Source of the DNA: Arthrobacter globiformis
Lineage (GTDB): Bacteria; Actinomycetota; Actinomycetes; Actinomycetales; Micrococcaceae
Direction of reading: 5' to 3'
Assembly: GCF_030815865.1 (NCBI RefSeq)
Contig: NZ_JAUSXI010000001.1
Location: 806,001-870,000 of the forward strand
Length of the DNA stretch: 64,000 nucleotides
The notes under the pieces are model-generated. The model made no database searches, was not told the origin of the DNA, and saw only the letters and a list, made by a program, of their open reading frames with translations. A program made the translations under genes and the position numbers. Positions within the stretch are counted from its first letter, which is position 1, and the number at the start of each line of letters is the position of its first letter. Below, in pieces: positions 41,637-49,984 of this stretch.

Positions 41637-42020
41637 ATGCCGCTGCTCTTTCTGGTGGAGTGCAATCTTGAAACCACAGTGCTGTTGGCCAGCCCCGTAG
41701 AGGCGTCTAAAAGCGCCACCTTCACAGACATCCCCGCACTGGTGCTGGAACGGCTCCTCAAAGACATCACCGGCGCCTGGAAAACCCGTGGCACTGATAC
41801 CGGGCTCTTGGTCAAGGTGACAGGCACGGACATGACGTTTGGTGACGCGAGTGCAGTGAACCCAACCGTTATCACCGGCCCCTTGGAGAGCGTCGTCCAT
41901 TGGGCCGCAGGCCGAGGCCACAGCGGCGTTACCGCCATCGAAATGGCACGGCAGCCACAAACGGTACCGTTCCCGCCGCCCCAAAGTGGATGCAAGCCGT
42001 TCGCCGCTCTGAGTACATAA
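41637..42020 (+). pseudogene. Maleylpyruvate-isomerase-family C-terminal fragment
   Basis: About 127 aa containing TGLLVKVTGTDMTFGD and VITGPLESVVHWAAGRGHSG, which recalls the C-terminal domain of mycothiol-dependent maleylpyruvate isomerase-like proteins. The DinB-like N-terminal domain with its metal ligands is missing. A very strong terminator follows the stop immediately. The call is tentative. Confidence 0.4.
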
Positions 42021-42023
42021 GCA

Positions 42024-42060
42024 GATTAGAAAAGCCCCTCACCGAGGGGCTTTTCTAATC
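42024..42060. terminator. Strong bidirectional terminator
   Basis: Perfect 17-bp inverted repeat GATTAGAAAAGCCCCTC with a 3-nt loop; the arms include AAAAG/CTTTT so that both strands end in a U-rich tail. It lies 4 nt after the fragment's stop. Confidence 0.85.
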
Positions 42061-43255
42061 ACCCTCCGGGTCCATCCCGGCGCCGCTGCCGCCTCCTCCC
42101 CAACCTTTCCGGAGCCGGGCAGGACACGTAGGAAGGTTTCGCCACGAATGACTACCGGGGAGCCACCTTCGGTACCTGTGAACTTCTTGGGGCGGATGGT
42201 GACAGCAGGAGAGCGCGGACTGCGTCCGGATTGCCACCGACGCTGGCGCCAAAGCCTTGGCCCTACACCATCTGGTACCAGGGATCTGCCCGAGGAAAAC
42301 CTGGCTACGCGGAGCCAAAGATTTCGACGGAACCTACCTGCTACCGCACGACCTTGACGATATCTCGTTGTCCGAAGTTCTGTGCCATCGATAGCAGGAC
42401 CGACTCATGGTGCAGCGGTGACGCCAGGGTTGACCCGGCACCAACCTGATCGGACACAGGACAGGCGCTCCTCGTGAAACGAAGGGAAGAATCACGACGG
42501 CGCAGCGAGGGCCTGAATCATGGCATGTGCATCAGATTGCGATACACCCCAACCTGACGTCAGACCACCACCCGGAAAGCGTCAGAATAGGAACTGAAAT
42601 CCCATTTTCTGACGCCCGCTCTCGAAAGCCTCAGAACCTAACCTGACACTTGTAGCCGGAAGTTCGGGTGTCAGGTTGTAGCCCAAGGACAACCGTGAAT
42701 CTTGGCGGCTTCGTCAGTCCCTGATCGGCGACAGACGATCCACTGGTTTCCCCCATCCATAAGCGGGCTGCTCGTGATTCCCTAGGCCGCTCGGGGACGG
42801 CGGGGGCGTGTTCGGTAGCTGCCTGTCCTTCACGTAACTCATGGTCCCATCGCCCCAGCTGGGCGCAGCAGGGTGGTCCCTCGGTCCTGATCTGTGTGCA
42901 GGGCCGGCGACGGCTGGGGGGAGATGCCCCGGTCTCAGAGGGCACTCACGTCGCCGGCCCCGTCTCACTCCGGACAACCTGAGTTACCGGATGGGCTTCA
43001 ACACGACTTCCGCCCACTCTGATTTAACTCCCGAGCGGGGCGGACGGCACGCATGGGTGGTACCTGTTTTCCCTTCCGCACGGTTACGCGTCTACACAGA
43101 GCAAGCATGGGCGGGGCCACGTGCACCAAGGCGTACCCGATCTTCGCCTCCCCGGAATTCACTCCCGGCTACCCTTGCTTCAGACCGTTAGCGCTGAACA
43201 CGGCTGCGGGCGCGGATTCATTTAAAAGCGGCATGAAATACGAAACCGGGGCGGG
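42061..43255. other. 1.2-kb stretch without a convincing gene
   Basis: No family is recognised in any frame. The only structure seen is the set of inverted repeats at 42579-42677. Probably mobile-element debris. Confidence 0.4.
42579..42677. repeat. Two inverted repeats with a shared GTCAG core
   Basis: GCGTCAGAA (42579) pairs with TTCTGACGC (42607-42615), and AACCTGACAC (42640) pairs with GTGTCAGGTT (42668-42677). A third CCTGACGTCAG palindrome lies at 42552. Such arrays can be resolution sites or transposon ends. Confidence 0.45.
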
Positions 43256-43735
43256 TCAGATGCCATCCACGAATGACTCGACAGATGCGACCTGCTCTTT
43301 GGTCAGCCCCTCCTCCGGCGACGTCTTCTCCAGGTGTACCGGCTGGCTGAATCCGTCCGCCCACTCGTATGCGTCCGGGCCGAGCACGTCATCGATCCAC
43401 ACGAGCGCGTCCCAACCGGCCTCTCCGTCAGCGTCCTTCCGGGCAAGCCACTCGGTCACCGCCCGCAGCTTCGGTGTGGGCTCATCAACGTCGCTCTCAC
43501 GCATCTCCAACTCCACGCGCACGGGTTCCGTCTCGAGCTGCAGTTGCGACTCCAGCTCCTCGGTCAGGTCCTCGGGTGATGTCGACACCCACGCGATCTG
43601 TCCGCATTTGGCGAGTCCCCGGACCAGCGACGCCTTCGCCTCCGGCAGTGACCGCTCGGAACTCTCGCCGTCGTCGTTCGGATGCGCCACAGGATTCAGC
43701 ACTCCCTCAATGTCCAGCAGGATCAGCGGTTTCAT
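43256..43735 (-). CDS. HAD-like phosphatase, SAK (RNA-repair-associated) type
   Basis: A 159-aa protein starting MKPLILLDIEGVLNP, the HAD motif I with nucleophile Asp but glutamate in place of the second Asp (DIEGV). IAWVSTS gives motif II, and WIDDVLGPDAYEWADG gives the acidic motif IV. This small cap-less form resembles the HAD domain found in Swiss-army-knife RNA repair proteins. No strong ribosome site. The RlaP-like nucleotidyltransferase lies 4 kb away, though not in an operon. Role: possibly nucleotide or RNA end phosphatase. Confidence 0.65.
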   Translation of the reverse strand: MKPLILLDIEGVLNPVAHPNDDGESSERSLPEAKASLVRGLAKCGQIAWVSTSPEDLTEELESQLQLETEPVRVELEMRESDVDEPTPKLRAVTEWLARKDADGEAGWDALVWIDDVLGPDAYEWADGFSQPVHLEKTSPEEGLTKEQVASVESFVDGI

Positions 43736-43855
43736 ACCGCGAGACTAGCCTGCGCCCCGGTGCAGCGATAGCCGCAGACAGAATCCCCCTGCTCCGCCAC
43801 CCTGTGCCGCTGTCAGGGCCTTCCGGATGTAGAAACCTGCCCGCAGAATGGGCCC

Positions 43856-44323
43856 ATGGCCGCCATAGACGTCTTCATTGCATCCACCGGGCAGGCGGGA
43901 GTGGTCGGGCGCCTGCTCTACGAGTTCAACACTGAGTTTGAAACACCTGGTCCAAGTGCCGAGGAATTTGCCGCCCGGTTCAAGTTCCTCCTGGCCCGCA
44001 CTGACATGCTTGTCCTTCTCTCCGGGACCCCGGCAGCTCCGACCGGTTTAGCATTCCTGACCCTGAGGCCCACCCCGTACTACGACGGACCCCTGGCCCA
44101 GCTCGAGGAACTCTACGTCCAGCCCGGCCTGCGCGGCCAGGGCGTCGGCACGGCTTTGCTGACAAGGGCGGTCCAGGAGGTCCGTGAGCGCGGCGGAGCG
44201 GAGATGCACATCAACGTCGATGAGGTTGATAAAGACACGCGCCGCTTTTACGAACGCCACGGCTTCACCAACCTCCAGCCGGGCACGGACTGCCGGATGC
44301 TGTGCTACCTGCGCGAGCTCTAA
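43856..44323 (+). CDS. GNAT family N-acetyltransferase
   Basis: A 155-aa single-domain GNAT protein. Acetyl-CoA motif A is LEELYVQPGLRGQGVGTALL with the Q/RxxGxG/A signature RGQGVG; motif B is FYERHGFTN. The N-terminal half (AIDVFIASTGQAGVVGRLLY) contains the first strand and helix. ATG at 43856; the ribosome site is weak. Substrate unknown: antibiotics, amino acids or polyamines are all possible. Confidence 0.85.
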   Translation: MAAIDVFIASTGQAGVVGRLLYEFNTEFETPGPSAEEFAARFKFLLARTDMLVLLSGTPAAPTGLAFLTLRPTPYYDGPLAQLEELYVQPGLRGQGVGTALLTRAVQEVRERGGAEMHINVDEVDKDTRRFYERHGFTNLQPGTDCRMLCYLREL

Positions 44324-44346
44324 CGCCGGCACCAAAGAAACGAAGA

Positions 44347-44372
44347 CCGCCGATAACAGCGCATATGACAAG
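44347..44372 (+). repeat. 26-bp repeat, degenerate copy F
   Basis: Begins CCGCCGATAACAG and ends TATGACAAG. It keeps GCCGATAA and the overall length, but the right end reads GACAAG for GTCAAC. It lies near the right limit of the island. Confidence 0.35.
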
Positions 44373-44438
44373 TAGTACTATGCGTATCTCGTGGGGCGGA
44401 AGGGGTTCTCCCTTGGGCTCGGCCTCCTGTGAATGTCG

Positions 44439-44465
44439 GTGAATCTTGTGAATCTTGTGAATCTT
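44439..44465 (+). repeat. Tandem 9-mer GTGAATCTT x3
   Basis: Three perfect consecutive copies of a 9-bp unit, which would encode VNL x3 if translated. Probably slippage; no function is visible. Confidence 0.6.
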
Positions 44466-44682
44466 CAGCTTGCCCTGAGGAAGAGGGAACCGCGGACGCC
44501 TTGAACGATCAAAGAGATATCGAAGCGTCGGACGACATTTCGAGGCATGAGATAGAACGGGCGAGCAAACAGGCAGAGACCGCTGGTCCCGCCGAAAACC
44601 CGGGCTCCAACAGATGCCAACCCAATCAATGGGGGAAGACCGGATTACAGACCTTGGCCCGATTAAATGAAGAAACGACCAA

Positions 44683-44706
44683 GGCCGAAATCGCTGGATT
44701 TCGGCC
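44683..44706 (-). terminator. Hairpin downstream of lsr2 copy 2
   Basis: Perfect 10-bp stem GGCCGAAATC / GATTTCGGCC with a 4-nt loop, about 90 nt after the lsr2 stop. The T tract on the minus strand is weak. Confidence 0.55.
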
Positions 44707-44794
44707 CTGCGCTAGTAGTCAATATGCTTTTACGTGCATGTTATGGCCACGGGTCTTGGCGGGAACATTTAAACCCGTTCAATTCCGATAATTG

Positions 44795-45121
44795 TCAGTG
44801 AGCAGCTTGGTACTGCTCAACGATCTCCGCCTGGATACGCCCGCGGGCGTTGACTGTAAGCCCCTGATCCTGCGCCCACTTCCGGATGACCTTCGAATCG
44901 ATACCGCCGGACGGTGATCTGCGGCCTGCGGGTCGGCCGCGCCCACCAGAAGACTTCCGGGCTGCAGCGGTGAAGCGGTCGAGTGCTTGGCGGAGTTCAT
45001 TTGCGTGCTTTTCGTTCAGATCGATCTCGTATTCGGCACCGTCGATGGCGAATTGCACGGTCTCACTGGCTTCAGAACCATCGAGATCATCTTCAATAAT
45101 AACTACTGTTTTGCGTGCCAT
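44795..45121 (-). CDS. lsr2: Lsr2 family nucleoid-associated protein, copy 2
   Basis: A 108-aa Lsr2 protein: ARKTVVIIEDDLDGSEASET and YEIDLNEKHANELRQAL in the dimerisation half, GGRGRPAGRRSPSGG and VIRKWAQDQGLTVNARGRIQ in the DNA-binding half. The ATG at 45121 is preferred over an in-frame TTG six bases earlier. Two Lsr2 genes in 35 kb, one at each side of the accessory DNA, is unusual; this copy has the RGR AT-hook and may be either the chromosomal or the island version. Confidence 0.93.
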   Translation of the reverse strand: MARKTVVIIEDDLDGSEASETVQFAIDGAEYEIDLNEKHANELRQALDRFTAAARKSSGGRGRPAGRRSPSGGIDSKVIRKWAQDQGLTVNARGRIQAEIVEQYQAAH

Positions 45122-45254
45122 ACCCAAATTTTATCAGTGGCATACCTGCACGCGCCTACCGCTAAGACTCCATATAGTCACTGACTGCGGTTCGATTACG
45201 AAGAGAATCCGGTCGGCAGTCGAAATTCCTTTGAATTTGGTCAGGGATCACAGC

Positions 45255-45455
45255 TTAGGCGTCCGGGTCGTGTCCCAAAAGACGGAGCAAGTCACGGACT
45301 GCCATGTTCAACTCCTCGAATCCGTGTTGATAGAACAAAGGGGTCATGTTGCTCACGGGTGTGCTGTCGAAGTCCTTAAGTATTTGCAGGGCGCTGGCGA
45401 TAATTTCCTCGGCGTCGTGTCCGGGAATGGACGCGGCGTCCGCTGAGTCTGTCAA
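45255..45455 (-). CDS. Small hypothetical protein (66 aa)
   Basis: TTG start with GGAGGG six nt upstream. The protein is acidic and helical (AEEIIASALQILKDFDS, LNMAVRDLLRLLGHDPDA) with no signal or TM. It lies upstream of lsr2 copy 2 on the same strand. The strong ribosome site supports translation; no family is recognised. Confidence 0.5.
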   Translation of the reverse strand: MTDSADAASIPGHDAEEIIASALQILKDFDSTPVSNMTPLFYQHGFEELNMAVRDLLRLLGHDPDA

Positions 45456-45613
45456 GAGGATCCCTCCATGCTGGAACTGAAGGAAGCTGGGATAACCCCT
45501 TCCCTGCGACTATAGAGGCACGGAACAAGACGCAGGCTGCCGGGTTGGGTACAGTCCGTGCGCTGTCCAAACTCACTAAACTGACCTGAACTTACCGTTC
45601 GGCGGTCGATCTG

Positions 45614-45990
45614 TTACAGGTAGTATCGGCGATCCTGTCTCGGGTGTGAGCTGGGGCGTGAATTTTCTGCATGTTGTGCCTGTATAGCACGTCTGCCCTC
45701 GCCGGCCAGCCGCGCCTGGAGGTTGTTCGGGGCCGCACCCCGTGCGGGCGTGCAGGCTGCTGAGGATCTGATGCTTCAGCACGCGCATGTTGTACGGATT
45801 GGTCCAGGAGGATCAGTTCAGGTGCGGGAACTCCGCCCCGCTGGTCGCCTGCCCTGCCGAGAACTCTGCTCCCCAATGGTTCGTTTGCCTGGTGGTCCAG
45901 ATTGATCCGTCCCAATGTTCCAGTACAGCTCGATCATGGCGGTATTCACGACACGCTTCGCCCGGCATTGGGTCTCATACGAGGCTCTTC
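45614..45990 (-). pseudogene. DUF1016/YhcG-type nuclease remnant
   Basis: Minus-strand pieces of a PDDEXK DUF1016 gene are scattered over frames: VNTAMIELYWNIG (typical N-terminus), then VLKHQILSSLHARTG, and in the next frame APNNLQARLAGEGRRAI ending YYL stop. The middle is deleted and at least two frame changes exist. DUF1016 genes often travel with restriction-modification or defence loci, none of which is intact here. Confidence 0.6.
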
Positions 45991-46251
45991 AAGGCTGTCA
46001 GGGCGGAGGCATAGTCTCCGGGAAGGTCAGGGGTCGAGCTGGGTCATGATTCGACCCTAGCGGGATGCCTTAGGCCACCTCGTTCCCTGCGCGCCTGGCC
46101 TGGTAGGCCCCCGCACCCGCTCTCCGCACGCCATCGAAGCCTAGCCACGTTGGGGTTCTCGCCATCAGTGGTGGTTTTCTAGTGGTTTTTTGGTAGAAGT
46201 TTCGGAAGGTTCCGTATTACAGTGGGATGCAGGAAGGGAGCGTGGAGCACC

Positions 46252-46635
46252 GTGAGCATCTCAATCGACGTCGGCGCGGCACATGGCGGAACGGCCCGGC
46301 TAGGGATCCGGGAGATCGTACGCCAGCTGAACAGCGCGCTCGGCGCTACGTTAGTGGCTGCTCTGGCCGGCAGCAAGGATCCCAAGATCAGTTACAGGTG
46401 GGCCCGCACTGACGGACCGGAGCCCAGACCGGAAGCCCAGGCCCGCCTCCAGCTCGCCCACCGGGCCTGGACCGCGGTCGCCAGCGTCGAAGGCGAGCAC
46501 GTGGCCAGGTTGTGGTTCGTCGGCGCCAACCCCTGGCTTGATGAAATCTCCCCGGTCGAAGCCATCAAGGAGATGCGCGCCAAAGACGTGATGGCCGCCG
46601 CTGCAGCCATGACCGAAGACCGGTTCTCCGGTTAA
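46252..46635 (+). CDS. Antitoxin, Xre/MbcA/ParS (DUF2384) type
   Basis: About 127 aa, starting at GTG with GGAG 4 nt upstream. The N-terminal half (LGIREIVRQLNSALGATLVA, ALAGSKDPKISYRWA) is an Xre-like helix-turn-helix; the C-terminal half (VARLWFVGANPWLDEISPVE) is a DUF2384 toxin-binding domain. The following RES gene starts in the stop codon, the standard antitoxin-toxin order. It should bind and autoregulate its promoter. The toxin is truncated, so the module may be non-functional. Confidence 0.75.
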   Translation: MSISIDVGAAHGGTARLGIREIVRQLNSALGATLVAALAGSKDPKISYRWARTDGPEPRPEAQARLQLAHRAWTAVASVEGEHVARLWFVGANPWLDEISPVEAIKEMRAKDVMAAAAAMTEDRFSG

Positions 46636-46985
46636 TGGCCGTCTGCTCAACAACAGGACTGGCGTACATCAACGGACCGGTGACCGGATACAGGATCGCC
46701 AAATCCTCTTATGGTCCTCTTAGCCCACTCCCGCGGGCCGCTGGTCCTGCTGACCGGTCATCATGGTCGCGTTTCGACGCCCCCGGATCAACGGTGTATC
46801 TGGCCGGAGACCGCCGCACCGCCTATGCGGAGACGCTGGCAGTTGCCCGGGTGGGAAAAGAATTCCGTGATGCTGTCGCCTTCGCCGCCGACCAGTTCGG
46901 AGTCCCGGTTGAGGATGTTCTGGCCAACCCCGGTTTCACTGTCACCCTTTTCTCCTCTGATGGCGACCGCCGTGGGGCACCATAA
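46635..46985 (+). pseudogene. RES domain toxin, C-terminally truncated
   Basis: The frame has the RES domain start: TGYRIAKSSYGPLSPLPR with the conserved Arg, WSRFDAPGSTVYLAG and AYAETLAVARV with the conserved Glu. It stops at 116 aa (SSDGDRRGAP), before the segment with the conserved Ser; the family is usually 150 aa or longer. RES toxins degrade NAD+. The downstream DNA to about 47270 is decayed. The toxin is probably inactive while the antitoxin is intact. Confidence 0.65.
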
Positions 46986-47295
46986 GGGCCTCGGCATCGC
47001 GAATCCCGACGGCGGCCGGGGCGTCCCCGGGTCGATGTGCCCCGTTTCCGCTGGCCCGGCTCCTGCTGTGTCCCTGCCCCGGGAAACCCCTGGCTCCCAG
47101 AAGGGCAGCCGTCGCAGGGCACTTTGGGGGCCGACGCGTCCTAAATCACGACGGTGGCCGGCATGTTCCGCGTCAAAGTCCCCGATTTGGGTCGGCCAAC
47201 CCGCCGCCACGGGTGTGATCAAGGCCATTGATGACGCGTTTATGAAGACACATTTGATTCCGGTCCTGAAGTGGGGCACGCGCGCGCAAACGAGA
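46986..47295. other. Decayed gap before the levansucrase operator
   Basis: No intact gene; probably the lost 3' end of the RES toxin and unrelated debris (an AIDDAFMKTHLIPVL-like frame near 47225). Confidence 0.35.
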
Positions 47296-47309
47296 TGTAA
47301 GCGCTTGCA
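47296..47309. promoter_or_regulatory. LacI-type operator upstream of levansucrase
   Basis: TGTAAGCGCTTGCA, within the 16-bp near-palindrome ATGTAAGCGCTTGCAT with the central CG typical of LacI-family sites. It differs by one base from the site at 54222. It lies 257 bp before the levansucrase ATG. Confidence 0.7.
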
Positions 47310-47565
47310 TCCCGGGGCGCCTGTCCAGCGGTGGGGATCGAAAACCGTGTTGAACTCGGCTGACAACGTTGTCTAGCGTTGAGTGTGGGCCGCGAAATGT
47401 AAGACATTTCTGAGCGTCCACCGCGGGGTCCTACCCAAACCCCGTTTCTCCCTCGACACAACGGCGTCCTCGATGACGCATGCCGTGTCAGCGGGGTCCC
47501 GGAGTGCGGGGACAAAGGGCAGCTGCCCGTCTTCCACGAACGTAACTCCGCGAGAAGAGCAAAAC

Positions 47566-49161
47566 ATGCACAAGCACCCCAACACCCCCCGGATGCTGCG
47601 GTGGCGCCCCGCCGCCGCAGCTCTGGTGGCAACTGTCGCCGCCACGGCGTTCCTCGCAGTGCCCTCGGCGCAGGCAAACGAGCCGTCGGATCCGCCGGCG
47701 AGCACGCAGATGCCGGCGCCGACTCCGGGCTTCCCCCTGCCGACGCCCCACACCCAGACGGCACATGATCCGGCGTCGGACTTCACTTCAAAGTGGACCC
47801 GTGCGGATGCCAAGCAGATCATGGCGCAGAGCGACTCCAAGGTTAAGCCGGGCCAGAACTCCATGAGCCCCGACGTCACCATGCCGGAGATCCCCCAGGA
47901 CTTCCCCGCCATGAACGATGACGTGTGGGTTTGGGACACCTGGTCGCTGACCGACGAGAACGCGAACCAGATCAGCTACAAGGGTTACGACGTGATCTTC
48001 TCGCTGGTCGCTGACCGGCACGCAGGCTACGGCTTCGACCAGCGCCACTGGAACGCCCGCATCGGCTACTTCTTCCGCAAGACCAACGCTGACCCGGCCA
48101 AGGACAAGTGGAACTACGGCGGACACCTGTTCCTGGACAACACTTCCATCGGCAACACCGAATGGTCCGGATCCACGCGTCTGATGCAGGGCAACCACGT
48201 GAACGTGTTTTACACGGCCACCACGTTCTACGACGTCAAGGAGCGCAACGCGGGCGGCGGCGGCATCGCGCCGGACGCCGTCATCGCCAAGGCACTCGGC
48301 AACATCCACGCGGACAAGAACGGCGTGACCTTCGACGGCTTCCAGCACACCAAGCTGCTTGAGCCGGACGGAAAGCTCTACCAGAACAAGGCACAGAACC
48401 CGGGCTTCGCGTTCCGCGACCCGTACACGTTCGCTGACCCGGCACACCCCGGCAAGACCTTCATGGTGTTCGAAGGCAACACCGGCGGCAAGCGCGGCGA
48501 CTACCGCTGCAAGAACGAGGACCTGGGTTACGCCAAGGGTGACCCCAACGCCGAGAACCTCGCCGAGGTCAACAGCAAGGGCGCCTACTACCAGACCGCC
48601 AACGTTGGCCTGGCCGTGGCAGACAACAAGGATCTGACCAAGTGGCACTTCCTGCCGCCGATCCTCTCCGCCAACTGCGTCAACGACCAGACCGAGCGTC
48701 CGCAGATCTTCATCCAGAATGAAGGCGGCAAGAACAAGTACTACCTGTTCACCATCAGCCACCAGTTCACCTACGCTGCAGGCATGCGCGGACCCGACGG
48801 CGTCTACGGCTTCGTGGGCAACGGCGTCCGCTCCGACTACCAGCCGATGAACAACAGCGGCCTGGCCCTCGGCTCCCCGACGGACCTGAACCTGCCGTCA
48901 GAGTCCCCGGAAGCGCCGACGCCGAACCAGAACGGCCGTCAGTTCCAGGCCTACTCGCACTACGTGCAGCCGGGCGGCCTGGTCCAGTCCTTCATCGACA
49001 ATGTGAACGGTGTCCGCGGCGGTTCCCTGTCGCCCACCGTGAAGATCAACTTCCGGGACGGTGTGTCCAAGGTTGACCGCAGCTTCGGTAAGAACGGCCT
49101 CGGCCCGTTCGGTTACCTGCCCACCAACGTCCACGTTGGCGGCAACGGCCTCTACAAGTAA
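47566..49161 (+). CDS. Levansucrase/fructosyltransferase, GH68
   Basis: A 531-aa secreted enzyme that splits sucrose and transfers fructose to water or to growing fructan. Signal peptide MHKHPNTPRMLRWRP..AVPSAQA (cleavage after AQA), then the GH68 five-blade domain with nucleophile Asp in VWDTWSL, transition-state stabiliser in FRDPYTF and the acid/base Glu in TERPQIF. The ATG at 47566 gives a proper signal peptide; the in-frame extension to 47383 does not. An operator upstream and a LacI gene 10 kb downstream suggest control by sugar. A strong terminator follows. Confidence 0.92.
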   Translation: MHKHPNTPRMLRWRPAAAALVATVAATAFLAVPSAQANEPSDPPASTQMPAPTPGFPLPTPHTQTAHDPASDFTSKWTRADAKQIMAQSDSKVKPGQNSMSPDVTMPEIPQDFPAMNDDVWVWDTWSLTDENANQISYKGYDVIFSLVADRHAGYGFDQRHWNARIGYFFRKTNADPAKDKWNYGGHLFLDNTSIGNTEWSGSTRLMQGNHVNVFYTATTFYDVKERNAGGGGIAPDAVIAKALGNIHADKNGVTFDGFQHTKLLEPDGKLYQNKAQNPGFAFRDPYTFADPAHPGKTFMVFEGNTGGKRGDYRCKNEDLGYAKGDPNAENLAEVNSKGAYYQTANVGLAVADNKDLTKWHFLPPILSANCVNDQTERPQIFIQNEGGKNKYYLFTISHQFTYAAGMRGPDGVYGFVGNGVRSDYQPMNNSGLALGSPTDLNLPSESPEAPTPNQNGRQFQAYSHYVQPGGLVQSFIDNVNGVRGGSLSPTVKINFRDGVSKVDRSFGKNGLGPFGYLPTNVHVGGNGLYK

Positions 49162-49186
49162 GCCGTCACTGTTGCAATAATCGGGA

Positions 49187-49225
49187 GGCGCCCGGACCTG
49201 GTGAGTATTTCCGGGTCCGGGCGCC
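49187..49225 (+). terminator. Terminator of levansucrase
   Basis: Perfect 12-bp stem GGCGCCCGGACC / GGTCCGGGCGCC with a 15-nt loop, followed by TTCTGCT, 26 nt after the stop. Confidence 0.85.
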
Positions 49226-49415
49226 TTCTGCTGCACCTGAATCACTGTATATACAGACCCGTTTTGAGGCCGGACAGCAAAAGTGCACATGGCCTGTCAA
49301 CTTGGAAAGAGGCGCTTCGGCCGGGCTAGACTCGCACGCCGGGGGACGGGCAGGCGTTCGCCGGCTGCCCAGCCAGGCCGCCGAAGGCGGCAAAACCACT
49401 CCAGGAATGGAAACC

Positions 49416-49874
49416 GTGAACTATCTTGCCCGCCCGCTGTACTCCGCCGCCCTTTTTGCCGTGATGGCACTTACTGCCTGCTCGGCGCCCGCCTCCGGCG
49501 GTGCGCCGTCGGCCTCGGCAACGTCCACGACGCCAGCCGGCAGCGCCGCTCCGACCGCGTCCGCGAGCGCGGCGTCCGGTCCCTTTGGCGGCTACGCCTC
49601 GGCGGCTGAGGCCTGTGCCGCCATCTCCACGCAAGCCACGGGGGCTTCCCTGCTGCCCCTCTCCGCAGCGCAGGGCAAGGCAGCGGAACTGGAACAGAAG
49701 AAAACGGAGCTTGCGGAGACGGCACAGCGGGTGCCGGAGGCGCTGAAGGCGGACTTCGCGCGGTTCAACGAGGTGGCGCTGGCGGGGCTCTCCGACCAAA
49801 GCGTATATTCCAACGGCGAGTTCGAGGCGGCCATGGCCCCCGTGACCGGATGGCTGTCTGCGAACTGCCACTAG
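49416..49874 (+). CDS. Hypothetical lipoprotein
   Basis: About 152 aa with a signal and lipobox (LARPLYSAALFAVMALTAC), an Ala/Ser/Thr/Pro linker of about 45 residues and a helical domain (ACAAISTQATGASLLPLSAA, KAAELEQKKTELAETAQRV) ending in a conserved-looking Cys. GTG at 49416 has AGGA 9 nt upstream; ATG at 49407 touches that AGGA and is less likely. No family recognised. It stands before the Asp23 operon. Confidence 0.65.
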   Translation: MNYLARPLYSAALFAVMALTACSAPASGGAPSASATSTTPAGSAAPTASASAASGPFGGYASAAEACAAISTQATGASLLPLSAAQGKAAELEQKKTELAETAQRVPEALKADFARFNEVALAGLSDQSVYSNGEFEAAMAPVTGWLSANCH

Positions 49875-49984
49875 CCCGCCGGGGGCACGGGGCTTCGCGG
49901 GGCCCGCGGGGAACGCGGTGCGCCCGGCCCCTGACGTTGTCCGGCCTAGGGGATAGGGTTGTGTTCAACAGAAGGGGAGTGCTG

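Larger units (their letters stand above)
44324..44682. other. Gap left of the lsr2 copy 2 terminator
   Basis: Contains a degenerate 26-bp repeat (44347) and a tandem 9-mer (44439). A plus-strand frame from 44429 has no ribosome site and runs through the lsr2 terminator, so it is not annotated. Confidence 0.4.

Noticed and set aside
41040..41984. Long minus-strand frame of 314 aa
   Set aside because: It is the antisense of the TPR and maleylpyruvate-isomerase-like fragments; composition and lack of a start signal mark it as a shadow.
44429..44791. Plus-strand 120-aa frame left of lsr2 copy 2
   Set aside because: It begins in the tandem 9-mer repeat, has no ribosome site and reads through the lsr2 terminator hairpin.
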